Source of the DNA: Candidatus Zixiibacteriota bacterium
GTDB taxonomy: Bacteria > Zixibacteria > MSB-5A5 > JAABVY01 > JAHJOQ01
Reading direction: 5' to 3'
Length of the DNA: 8,108 nt
Assembly (NCBI GenBank): GCA_024275215.1
Contig: JAJRZO010000295.1
Span: forward strand, 1-8,108
The translations under genes were made by a program, and so were the position numbers. Below are positions 1-7,015 of this stretch, in pieces. The number at the start of each line of letters is the position of its first letter. Position 1 is the first letter of the stretch. The notes under the pieces were generated by a model that did no database searches, had not been told where the DNA came from, and saw only the letters and a list, made by a program, of their open reading frames with translations.

Positions 1-18
1 AAGTGGAGTTCTGGCTTT

Positions 19-90
19 GTCGCCCCCGCGAAGGCGGGGGTCCATTTAACATCAACGCATTCAATGGATTCCCGCCTGCGCGGGAATGAC
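19..90. repeat. Composite inverted repeat made of two REP-like palindromes
   Basis: Two GC-rich hairpins face each other. The left is CCCCCGC (23-29), loop GAAG, GCGGGGG (34-40). The right is ATTCCCGC (68-75), loop CTGC, GCGGGAAT (80-87). They are flanked by TCCATT (41-46) and AATGGA (63-68), which also pair. The left unit (19-46) and the reverse complement of the right unit (63-90) match at 22 of 28 positions, so they are two copies of one element in opposite orientation. Four of the six differences (23, 24, 39, 40 and their partners) are paired C:G to T:A swaps that keep the stem. This resembles the dispersed GTCATTCCCGCG-type intergenic repeats seen in many bacterial genomes. It lies downstream of the operon terminator. 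No transposase is in the window. Confidence 0.75.
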
Positions 91-190
91 GCTACTTATT
101 TCCGTAAACAGAATTACCTGTATTTCACATCTTTTGGGACAAGCCTCTGGACATGTGCCGCGCACGAATGAGAGTTCACTTTCGTGGTAC

Positions 191-223
191 AACAAAAGCG
201 GCAGGCTCTTCAGCCTGCCGCTT
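191..223 (-). terminator. Rho-independent terminator of the operon
   Basis: A perfect 12-base-pair stem has arms AAGCGGCAGGCT (196-207) and AGCCTGCCGCTT (212-223) around a 4-base loop (208-211). Read on the minus strand, the stem is followed by TTTTGTTGT (T-rich from 197 down to 189). It begins 25 bases past the icd stop codon, where an operon terminator is expected. On the plus strand the stem is followed by GTAAATC with no T-run, so it should act mainly on minus-strand transcription. From 91 to 190 I see no gene, RNA or repeat. Confidence 0.92.
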
Positions 224-248
224 GTAAATCAATCTATGAAGTAAAATG

Positions 249-1493
<1,245 letters not shown>

Positions 1494-1501
1494 TACTGTT
1501 T

Positions 1502-1507
1502 TCCTTT
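1502..1507 (-). promoter_or_regulatory. Shine-Dalgarno supporting a GTG start for icd
   Basis: AAAGGA on the minus strand lies 8 bases before GTG 1493, in the 22-base gap after mdh. Good spacing plus end-to-end alignment with E. coli Icd makes the GTG start more likely than ATG 1481. Confidence 0.7.
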
Positions 1508-1515
1508 AGTACTTC

Positions 1516-2448
1516 TTAGTAACCGAGTTCCTTGAGATGTTCCTTGTACGTGTTGCCCGACTTCTGCAGAAGCGCAAGATCGCTGTCACTGAGTTTCAGT
1601 TCGAACACTTTCTCAACACCACCAGCGCCGATCACGCACGGCACACCGATGTAAACATCAGACAAGCCATATTCTCCAGTCAGATGCGACGAGCATGGCA
1701 GTACTCTTTTTCGATCAAGCAAAACAGCCTCAACCATATCGACAGTAGCACGTGCCGGCGCATAATATGCCGAACCGGTCTTGAGCAGCTTGACGATTTC
1801 TCCTCCACCCATACGGGTACGATCGCTGATCGCCTTGATGCGATCTTCGGGTATAAGTTCGGTAATCGGTATGCCCGCAACGGTTGTGTATGCAGGCAAC
1901 GGAACCATCGTGTCACCATGACCACCGAGAACCATCGCCTGAACATCATTGCGAGATACGCCGAGTTCCATCGCGACAAATGTACGGAAACGAATCGAGT
2001 CAAGAATCCCAGCTTGTCCGAACACTCGATTGGTCGGGAATCCGGTAACTTTCCATGCGTGGAATGTCATCAGGTCGAGCGGATTCGCAACCATGATGAC
2101 ATACGAGTTGGGAGCATACTTCTTGATGTTCTCGGAGACTGACTTGATGATTGCCGCGTTAGCCTGCAACAGATCTTCACGCGACATACCGGGCTTGCGA
2201 GCGAGACCGGATGTTACAACGACAACTTCGGAATCCTTGATGTCTGCGAAGTCGAATGTGCCAGTGATCGTAATGTCGTAGAAATCGACCGGACCTGCTT
2301 CCATCAGATCGAGAGCTTTGCCCTTAGGCATGTCCTCTTTTTCGGGAATATCCACGATGACGATGTCGCACAGGTTTTTCTGGGCAAGGTACTGAGCGAC
2401 TGACGCTCCGACATTCCCAGCTCCAATGACAGATACTTTCCTCCGCAT
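1516..2448 (-). CDS. mdh: Malate dehydrogenase, lactate-dehydrogenase-like type
   Basis: Interconverts malate and oxaloacetate with NAD(H); cytosolic. The 310 residues match the LDH-like MDH group. The N-terminal Rossmann fold shows GAGNVG (9-14) and an acidic residue at the end of the second strand (Asp33), which favours NAD over NADP. The active-site loop reads ARKPGMSR (83-90). Arg84 is where true lactate dehydrogenases have Gln, and this is the main evidence for malate rather than lactate. Arg90, Asn122 (VANPLD), Asp150, Arg153 and the catalytic His177 in GGHGDTMVP are all present. The C-terminal segment EYGLSDVYIGVPCVIG is typical of the group. The start is ATG at 2448 with AGGAGG 5 bases upstream (2454-2459). 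It sits 24 bases after the LarA-like gene and 22 before icd, with no promoter or terminator visible between them. Confidence 0.97.
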   Translation of the reverse strand: MRRKVSVIGAGNVGASVAQYLAQKNLCDIVIVDIPEKEDMPKGKALDLMEAGPVDFYDITITGTFDFADIKDSEVVVVTSGLARKPGMSREDLLQANAAIIKSVSENIKKYAPNSYVIMVANPLDLMTFHAWKVTGFPTNRVFGQAGILDSIRFRTFVAMELGVSRNDVQAMVLGGHGDTMVPLPAYTTVAGIPITELIPEDRIKAISDRTRMGGGEIVKLLKTGSAYYAPARATVDMVEAVLLDRKRVLPCSSHLTGEYGLSDVYIGVPCVIGAGGVEKVFELKLSDSDLALLQKSGNTYKEHLKELGY

Positions 2449-2472
2449 CTCATCCTCCTGTTCTGTTTAATT

Positions 2473-3708
2473 CTATGCGGCCTGATCCACATACGGGACC
2501 AAATGACCGGCATCCCTAACAAATACTATCTTACACTTTCTGTTTCTTTTCTCAATCTCCGCATCAATAGCCTTCTGAAGATCATCCACCGGTTCGAGGA
2601 AGACTTTCCTGACGATTTCGTCATCGAGTTCAGACCTGAGAAAGATATTCACACTCTTCTTGTGCATTGCAGTTCGATAGAGCTTGTGAACACCCAAATT
2701 CTCAGGAGTCGCCTCAAGTATATCTTCCTCTCTCGGGTACTGTTCAGCCAAACGAATGAATTCATCATTGCCAACGCCCTCACGACACTGAGACACAGCA
2801 ATGATTGAGCCACCATCCTCAGTAATAGCGCGCGTATTCTCGAATGATTTCTGAAGCTGATACAAATTGCGATCCAGAGGAGGCGAGCAAATAGCGATAA
2901 CTACCGGATATTTTTCCTTCACCGGCACCATGAATGTAGATCGCGCAAGTTCGACAGCATCTTCGAATGTCTTCCAAAGATCACCGACGAAAACATCTAT
3001 CACACCACCATGCGGATCGATGACAAACTGTATCGACAGTGTCGCAGACATATCGATTTTTTCGACTGCCTCCCGAATCGATTCCGCAACAGGATTGCCA
3101 TCAAGCCTGCACGGCCTGCAATCCATACTGACTGCAAGGCCATGATTTGCCCGGATAGTCGAATAGTGAGCGAGTCCGGGCATGAATGATTTGGGGCCGC
3201 CCGTATAACCTGCGAAGTAATGGGGCTCGACCGATCCGATCACGATGACCCTGTCCGACCAGTCCAGCAGCTTATGAAGCAGTATTGCTTCCCCGGTGCT
3301 AAACTTGCCAACCTCGAAAAACTGACTGTCATCATACGCGTCGGAGTGAAACTGCTCAGACCGGGGAAGATTGAAGTCGCCCAGAATCGCAGCGATCTCA
3401 TCCTCTGTCGGTTTTCGATGCAGTCCTGTCGCAACAATCAGACGTACCTCCGGCACAGATTCCATCGCAAATCTGATATGATCCAGCACAAGATATGACG
3501 GGGTTGAACGATACGCATCGTTGACAATCAGCAACAAGCGCTGACAGCCATCAATGAAACCAGCAAAGCCCGCATCATTCAGACGGCGATCCATAACAGA
3601 CGAAACATTCTGATTCTCAGAACGCTTCAATTGAAGTGTTCCGCCAAAATGTTCATCTGGAATCACCAGGTCAATCCCACCATCTCCATACGGCACAGTC
3701 AGATTCAT
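2473..3708 (-). CDS. LarA-family nickel-pincer 2-hydroxyacid racemase/epimerase homologue
   Basis: Resembles lactate racemase LarA (DUF2088), which uses a nickel-pincer nucleotide cofactor to invert 2-hydroxyacids by hydride transfer. The 411 residues compare with about 424 in Lactiplantibacillus LarA. Counting from ATG 3708: Asp64 and Arg67 (NDAYRSTPS), His97 (ATGLHR), His163 (VEPHYFAGYTGG), Lys173 (GGPKS, the cofactor-linking lysine in LarA), His189 (RANHG), and Gln284/Lys287 (LYQLQK) correspond to known LarA cofactor and substrate residues. From His97 onward the spacings equal those of LarA (66, 10 and 16 residues), so an active enzyme is likely. The substrate cannot be read directly. Characterised homologues act on lactate, malate, 2-hydroxyglutarate and others, and mdh follows, so malate or 2-hydroxyglutarate is a reasonable guess. 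No larB, larC or larE cofactor genes are in the window. A TTG at 3723, just after the ndk stop, could add five residues; neither start has a strong Shine-Dalgarno. Confidence 0.85.
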   Translation of the reverse strand: MNLTVPYGDGGIDLVIPDEHFGGTLQLKRSENQNVSSVMDRRLNDAGFAGFIDGCQRLLLIVNDAYRSTPSYLVLDHIRFAMESVPEVRLIVATGLHRKPTEDEIAAILGDFNLPRSEQFHSDAYDDSQFFEVGKFSTGEAILLHKLLDWSDRVIVIGSVEPHYFAGYTGGPKSFMPGLAHYSTIRANHGLAVSMDCRPCRLDGNPVAESIREAVEKIDMSATLSIQFVIDPHGGVIDVFVGDLWKTFEDAVELARSTFMVPVKEKYPVVIAICSPPLDRNLYQLQKSFENTRAITEDGGSIIAVSQCREGVGNDEFIRLAEQYPREEDILEATPENLGVHKLYRTAMHKKSVNIFLRSELDDEIVRKVFLEPVDDLQKAIDAEIEKRNRKCKIVFVRDAGHLVPYVDQAA

Positions 3709-3723
3709 AGTATCATCGCTCAA

Positions 3724-4128
3724 TCACTCGCCGGCAAAGAAAAAAGCGATTTCATTTTTGGCTGTCTCAGGCGCGTCAGAGGCGTGCACAGAATTCCGCT
3801 GCACATCGAGACCGATATCATGACGAATTGTTCCGCATGCTGCTTTCGCAGGATCAGTAGCGCCGACTAATTCCCGCAGTGCTGAGATAGCATTCTCCCG
3901 TTCGAGGAGAATCGGCACAATCGGTCCGGATGTCATAAACTCTACAAGATCACCAAAGAACGGCCTGGCCTCGTGTACGGCATAGAATTGTTTCGCTCCT
4001 GCCGGACTAAGGTTAACCATCTTCATAGCCAGTATCTTGAAACGGCTGTCCTCCAAACGCTGAATAATGCGCCCAAATAGATGCCGTTCCGTTGCATCAG
4101 GTTTGATAATGAGAAGTGTCTGTTCCAT
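3724..4128 (-). CDS. ndk: Nucleoside diphosphate kinase
   Basis: Transfers the terminal phosphate from a nucleoside triphosphate, usually ATP, to other nucleoside diphosphates through a phosphohistidine; cytosolic. The 134 residues are slightly shorter than the typical 140-150. Family marks are LIIKPDA at the N-terminus, HEARPFF (52-58), TSGP (66-69), GATDPAKA (89-96), GTIR (99-102) and the active-site segment NSVHASD with catalytic His115, ending in the usual EIAFFF. HASD replaces the more common HGSD; this variant occurs in other family members and does not suggest loss of function. The start is ATG at 4128 with only a weak GGA-type ribosome site. It lies 18 bases after korC, and its TGA directly precedes the possible TTG start of the LarA-like gene. 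Its place near sucD fits nucleotide exchange at the succinyl-CoA synthetase step; Ndk is known to associate with that enzyme in some bacteria. Confidence 0.97.
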   Translation of the reverse strand: MEQTLLIIKPDATERHLFGRIIQRLEDSRFKILAMKMVNLSPAGAKQFYAVHEARPFFGDLVEFMTSGPIVPILLERENAISALRELVGATDPAKAACGTIRHDIGLDVQRNSVHASDAPETAKNEIAFFFAGE

Positions 4129-4146
4129 TTTATCCGCTCTGCCGGG

Positions 4147-4719
4147 CTATTTCTTTGCCTCTTTGGCAATTTTGAAACCCAGTTCGAGCGCCTTCATGTT
4201 TTTTTCTTCAGTTCCTCTCGGAGCGCGCATCTTGACAACTTCAATCAGCGCTTTCTTCGAGACTATTCCGGTCAATTCACATATCGTACCGAGTGACACG
4301 ACATTAGCCACCATTGCAATACCGATTTCCTCTTTCGCAAGTTGTATAAAAGGAAAACCATGGTAGATCTGTGTCGGCGGCTGGGTTACCATGTTCGAAT
4401 CGACAATAAGCGTACCGGTTTCTTTCATGTCACGGAAATAAGTGTCACAAGCCTCCTGTGTCAGCGCAAGCAGGAGGTCCAGCTTCATTGTCTTCGGGTA
4501 GTAGATTTCATCCCCGGACACGACGACATCCGCTCTCGATGCGCCACCGCGAGCCTCAGGGCCGTATGATTGTGACTGGACGACATTCTTGCCATCGATT
4601 GTGCCGATAGCCTGAGCCAGAATAACTCCGGCCAGAATCAGACCCTGCCCCCCGGAACCGGACAATCTGATTTCATACCTGTCTGAACCGACCGCGTGTT
4701 TCTCTTTTGCCCGATTCAT
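4147..4719 (-). CDS. korC: 2-oxoglutarate:ferredoxin oxidoreductase, gamma subunit
   Basis: Gamma subunit of the four-subunit KOR/OOR complex, which interconverts 2-oxoglutarate and CoA with succinyl-CoA, CO2 and reduced ferredoxin. The 190 residues are typical for a separate gamma chain. The glycine motif GSGGQG (21-26) and the strongly conserved SYGPEARGGASRADVVVS (51-68) identify the POR/KOR gamma family. The 2-oxoglutarate assignment comes from the alpha and beta genes beside it and from sucD, not from this chain alone. The chosen start is ATG at 4719, which shares a base with the korB stop (TGATG), with GGAGAG 6 bases upstream (4726-4731). A GTG at 4722 would add one residue but leaves only 3 bases to that site. 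The overlap suggests translational coupling with korB. Confidence 0.94.
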   Translation of the reverse strand: MNRAKEKHAVGSDRYEIRLSGSGGQGLILAGVILAQAIGTIDGKNVVQSQSYGPEARGGASRADVVVSGDEIYYPKTMKLDLLLALTQEACDTYFRDMKETGTLIVDSNMVTQPPTQIYHGFPFIQLAKEEIGIAMVANVVSLGTICELTGIVSKKALIEVVKMRAPRGTEEKNMKALELGFKIAKEAKK

Positions 4720-5558
4720 CACTTACTCTCCATCTTAGCTTGAAGACGTTCGACCAGCTTCTCATAGTTGTCGCAATACTCGTCTTTTTCCACATCGTGA
4801 AGCAGACCAGTGACAAACTTGCCGGCTCGTTTTTCTTCAGGTACTTTATCCCACGCCTGCACAGGCAAAGCATGTTTCTTGAAATAGTTGAGCATGGTGA
4901 CAGGGTCACCCTCTTTGTTCAACCTGCCGAAATATGTATGACAATTCGACAACACTTCAACCACCGAGAATCCGCGTTTATTGAGCGCGCCGGTAATCAT
5001 CTTGTCGAGCTGATCGACATGATAGACTGTCGAGCGGGCAACATACGACGCACCTGCTGAAATCGCCAGATCACAGGGATTGAAAGGTTGTTCAATGTTA
5101 CCGTATGGCGCTGTCGATCCGAATTTCTCCGTAGGCGTTGTCGGCGAGAATTGCCCCCCAGTCATGCCATAAATCCAGTTGTTTGCAAGAATCACAGTTA
5201 TGTCAATATTCCTGCGGCAGGCATGAATGAAGTGATTACCGCCGATGGCGAGACAATCTCCGTCACCTGTTACGACAATGACCTTGAGCCTCGGCTTCGC
5301 AACTTTCACACCCGTCGCGAACGCAATAGCGCGTCCGTGAGTTGTGTGAAGCGTATTGAAATCGACATATACCGGCAACCTTGATGAACACCCGATACCC
5401 GAACAGACAACAACATCGTCTTTCGGTATGTCCAGGCTATGGATCGAACGAATCATCGATCCAAGTATCACACCGAGTCCGCATCCCGAACACCAGACAT
5501 GCGGGAATTTCTTCTTGGGACGGAGGTATTGGTGGATAACATCAGACTTGAGTTCCAT
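4719..5558 (-). CDS. korB: 2-oxoglutarate:ferredoxin oxidoreductase, beta subunit (TPP-binding)
   Basis: Carries the thiamine pyrophosphate site and probably one [4Fe-4S] cluster of the KOR complex. The 279 residues are normal for the family. The N-terminal WCSGCG gives Cys23 and Cys26; with Cys57 in GIGCSS and Cys206 in SNCHT these correspond in position to the cluster ligands of characterised 2-oxoacid:ferredoxin oxidoreductase beta chains. The TPP/magnesium motif is GDGD at 98-101 with Asn126-Asn127 about 25 residues on, followed by the typical YGMTGGQ(F)SPTTP. The LRPKKKFPHVWCSGCG opening and GDCLAIGGNHF are characteristic of KOR rather than pyruvate enzymes, though substrate calls from sequence in this family are not absolute. 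The start is ATG at 5558 with a near-perfect AAGGAGGT 8 bases upstream. It overlaps the end of korA by 17 bases and is followed by korC with a one-base overlap. Confidence 0.96.
   Translation of the reverse strand: MELKSDVIHQYLRPKKKFPHVWCSGCGLGVILGSMIRSIHSLDIPKDDVVVCSGIGCSSRLPVYVDFNTLHTTHGRAIAFATGVKVAKPRLKVIVVTGDGDCLAIGGNHFIHACRRNIDITVILANNWIYGMTGGQFSPTTPTEKFGSTAPYGNIEQPFNPCDLAISAGASYVARSTVYHVDQLDKMITGALNKRGFSVVEVLSNCHTYFGRLNKEGDPVTMLNYFKKHALPVQAWDKVPEEKRAGKFVTGLLHDVEKDEYCDNYEKLVERLQAKMESK
4726..4731 (-). promoter_or_regulatory. Shine-Dalgarno deciding the korC start
   Basis: GGAGAG on the minus strand lies inside the end of korB, 6 bases before ATG 4719 but only 3 before GTG 4722. The spacing favours the ATG, which overlaps the korB stop as TGATG. 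Confidence 0.7.
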
Positions 5559-6699
5559 GGTGCTTTACCTCCTTGATTTTGTTGAGAATCTGTGCCGGTG
5601 TGATCAGTTCGCCATCGTAACGCTGTAACGGGATGATTTCAGTGTGGCGCCTGTCAACATGATGTTTGATCATGTTGATTAGTTGCCCCTGATTCAGCTC
5701 CGCTACAATCAGTTTGCGAACAGGCTTCAGCAGTTTGCGCAACCTGTTGACAGCCAGCGGCCATATCGTCTTGGGCCGTACGGCGCCAACTTTCAATCTC
5801 TGATCTCGTGCCATCATGACCGCTTGCTTTGCGGCTCGCGCAACGATACCGTAAGATACGATGGCAACCTTGGGGTCATCATCCATTTCGGTAAGTTCGT
5901 AATCGCAAATGTCCTCAGCATTCTTTACGATTTTGTCACGGAGCTTGTCAAGCATCGCCACAATCTCCGATGATACCGCAGTCGGAAAACCAACCTGATC
6001 GTGTGTCAAACCTGTAATGTTGAACCTGTAACCATCTCCAAAGGCTGCCATAGGAGACACACCGGTCGGACTGATTTCAAAGTGCTTGTACCAGTCCGGA
6101 GGGACAGTCGGTTTCCTGCGCTGCTTCACATCGACATCTTCCGGAGACGGAATCATGACTTTTTCACGCATGTGTGCAGTCACTTCATCGAGCAGTAACA
6201 CAACAGGCGTCCTGTACATCTCTGAGAGATTGACAGCTTCAATCGTCTGATACAGTATCTCCTCGACGCCCGATGGCGCCAGAGCAATCGCCCTGTAGTC
6301 ACCGTGAGTACCGAAACCGGCTTGCATGGTATCCGCCTGGGATACCTTAGTCGGAAGACCGGTCGATGGTCCTCCACGCTGCACATTGACAATAACGCAT
6401 GGCGTTTCAGTAATGTAAGCATATCCAAGATTCTCCTGCATGAGAGAGAATCCGGGACCGGATGTCGCAGTCATCGATTTCGCACCCGCGCATGAAGCTC
6501 CGATAATTGAAGCCATAGATGCTATTTCATCTTCCATCTGCATGAAACGACCACCCAGCAGCGGCAATCTTCGCGCCATACCTTCGGCGATTTCTGTCGA
6601 TGGCGTGATCGGATACCCACCGAAGAAGCGGACTCCAGCCATTACCGCGCCCTCGACGCACGCTTCGTTACCTTGAAGCAGTTTGACTTGTTTTTCCAT
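5542..6699 (-). CDS. korA: 2-oxoglutarate:ferredoxin oxidoreductase, alpha subunit
   Basis: Alpha subunit of KOR, covering the pyrimidine-binding side of the active site and the CoA-contacting region. The 385 residues are the length of alpha chains that are not fused to gamma, and gamma is indeed separate (korC). Visible motifs are GGYPITPSTEI (27-37), the glutamate region QMEDEIAS (54-61), TSGPGFSLM (79-87) and RGGPSTGLPT (108-117), all diagnostic of the family; the C-terminal domain has VAELNQGQL (332-340). The frame stays open upstream to 6822, but ATG 6699 is the start: GAGGAG lies 5 bases before it (6705-6710), residues before it overlap korD and match nothing expected, and homologues begin near this point. 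The stop overlaps korB by 17 bases. The gene order delta-alpha-beta-gamma is that of the Helicobacter oorDABC operon. Confidence 0.96.
   Translation of the reverse strand: MEKQVKLLQGNEACVEGAVMAGVRFFGGYPITPSTEIAEGMARRLPLLGGRFMQMEDEIASMASIIGASCAGAKSMTATSGPGFSLMQENLGYAYITETPCVIVNVQRGGPSTGLPTKVSQADTMQAGFGTHGDYRAIALAPSGVEEILYQTIEAVNLSEMYRTPVVLLLDEVTAHMREKVMIPSPEDVDVKQRRKPTVPPDWYKHFEISPTGVSPMAAFGDGYRFNITGLTHDQVGFPTAVSSEIVAMLDKLRDKIVKNAEDICDYELTEMDDDPKVAIVSYGIVARAAKQAVMMARDQRLKVGAVRPKTIWPLAVNRLRKLLKPVRKLIVAELNQGQLINMIKHHVDRRHTEIIPLQRYDGELITPAQILNKIKEVKHHGTQV
5567..5574 (-). promoter_or_regulatory. Strong Shine-Dalgarno for korB inside the korA coding end
   Basis: AAGGAGGT on the minus strand lies 8 bases before the korB ATG (5558) and within the last codons of korA. 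It fixes the korB start and shows that the 17-base overlap is genuine. It is the best ribosome site in the window, in keeping with efficient reinitiation of beta after alpha. Confidence 0.85.
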
Positions 6700-6704
6700 T
6701 TCCG

Positions 6705-6710
6705 CTCCTC
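6705..6710 (-). promoter_or_regulatory. Shine-Dalgarno deciding the korA start
   Basis: GAGGAG on the minus strand begins at the last base of the korD stop codon and lies 5 bases before ATG 6699. It supports that start over the upstream extension of the frame to 6822. Confidence 0.8.
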
Positions 6711-6994
6711 TACTTCTCGTTTGACACGATTGCAAGATCAGGACAATGCAGCCAGCAGAATGCGCACTGAGTACAGTCGTATGGGCGCGCAATGATCGGC
6801 TTACCGTCACGATCAGGTTCAAATACCTTTTGTGGACAAAACGCTATGCAGATGTTGCACGCTTTGCACCAGTGGTAGAAGATTTTGAGAGGGTCGGCTG
6901 AGCCTTTTCTTTCTTCCTTCTCAGGGGCTTTAGCCTTATTCTCTACTTTCTCCGGGGGCTTGTCTTCTACCTTTTTCTTGGGTTTGTCTGCCAT
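6710..6994 (-). CDS. korD: 2-oxoglutarate:ferredoxin oxidoreductase, delta subunit (2[4Fe-4S] ferredoxin-like)
   Basis: Small electron-transfer subunit of KOR that passes electrons between the catalytic subunits and ferredoxin. The 94 residues end in a ferredoxin domain with two complete CxxCxxCxxxC motifs: Cys43, 46, 49, 53 and Cys74, 77, 80, 84, each followed by Pro, enough for two [4Fe-4S] clusters. Residues 1-35 are an extension rich in Lys, Glu, Asp and Pro, with about 11 basic and 9 acidic residues and no hydrophobic stretch, so it is probably disordered and near neutral. The start is ATG 6994, because GGGGAGAG lies 8 bases upstream (7003-7010). A GTG at 7012 would add six residues but has no ribosome site. 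It follows sucD after 21 bases and precedes korA by 10. Confidence 0.94.
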   Translation of the reverse strand: MADKPKKKVEDKPPEKVENKAKAPEKEERKGSADPLKIFYHWCKACNICIAFCPQKVFEPDRDGKPIIARPYDCTQCAFCWLHCPDLAIVSNEK

Positions 6995-7002
6995 ATCATT
7001 CA

Positions 7003-7010
7003 CTCTCCCC
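7003..7010 (-). promoter_or_regulatory. Shine-Dalgarno deciding the korD start
   Basis: GGGGAGAG on the minus strand lies 8 bases before ATG 6994. It overlaps the alternative GTG at 7012, which therefore cannot use it, and so favours the shorter 94-residue protein. Confidence 0.7.
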
Positions 7011-7015
7011 ACGGG

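Noticed and set aside
19..90. Possible CRISPR array from repeated GC-rich palindromes.
   Set aside because: There are only two units, they are inverted rather than direct, there is no set of regular spacers, and no cas gene is present.
2304..2522. Minus-strand frame of 72 codons spanning the junction of the LarA-like gene and mdh.
   Set aside because: It overlaps the well-supported start of mdh, including its Rossmann motif, in another frame. It has no motif of its own.
3709..3723. TTG start at 3723 for the LarA-like gene, directly after the ndk stop.
   Set aside because: Possible but less likely. TTG is a rarer start, the only purine-rich stretch is too close, and ATG 3708 places the conserved N-terminal VPYGD motif at the distance seen in LarA. 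Left as an alternative.
6700..6822. N-terminal extension of korA by 41 residues from an upstream ATG at 6822.
   Set aside because: It would overlap most of the korD ferredoxin coding region, does not resemble the family's N-terminus, and ignores the good GAGGAG site in front of ATG 6699.
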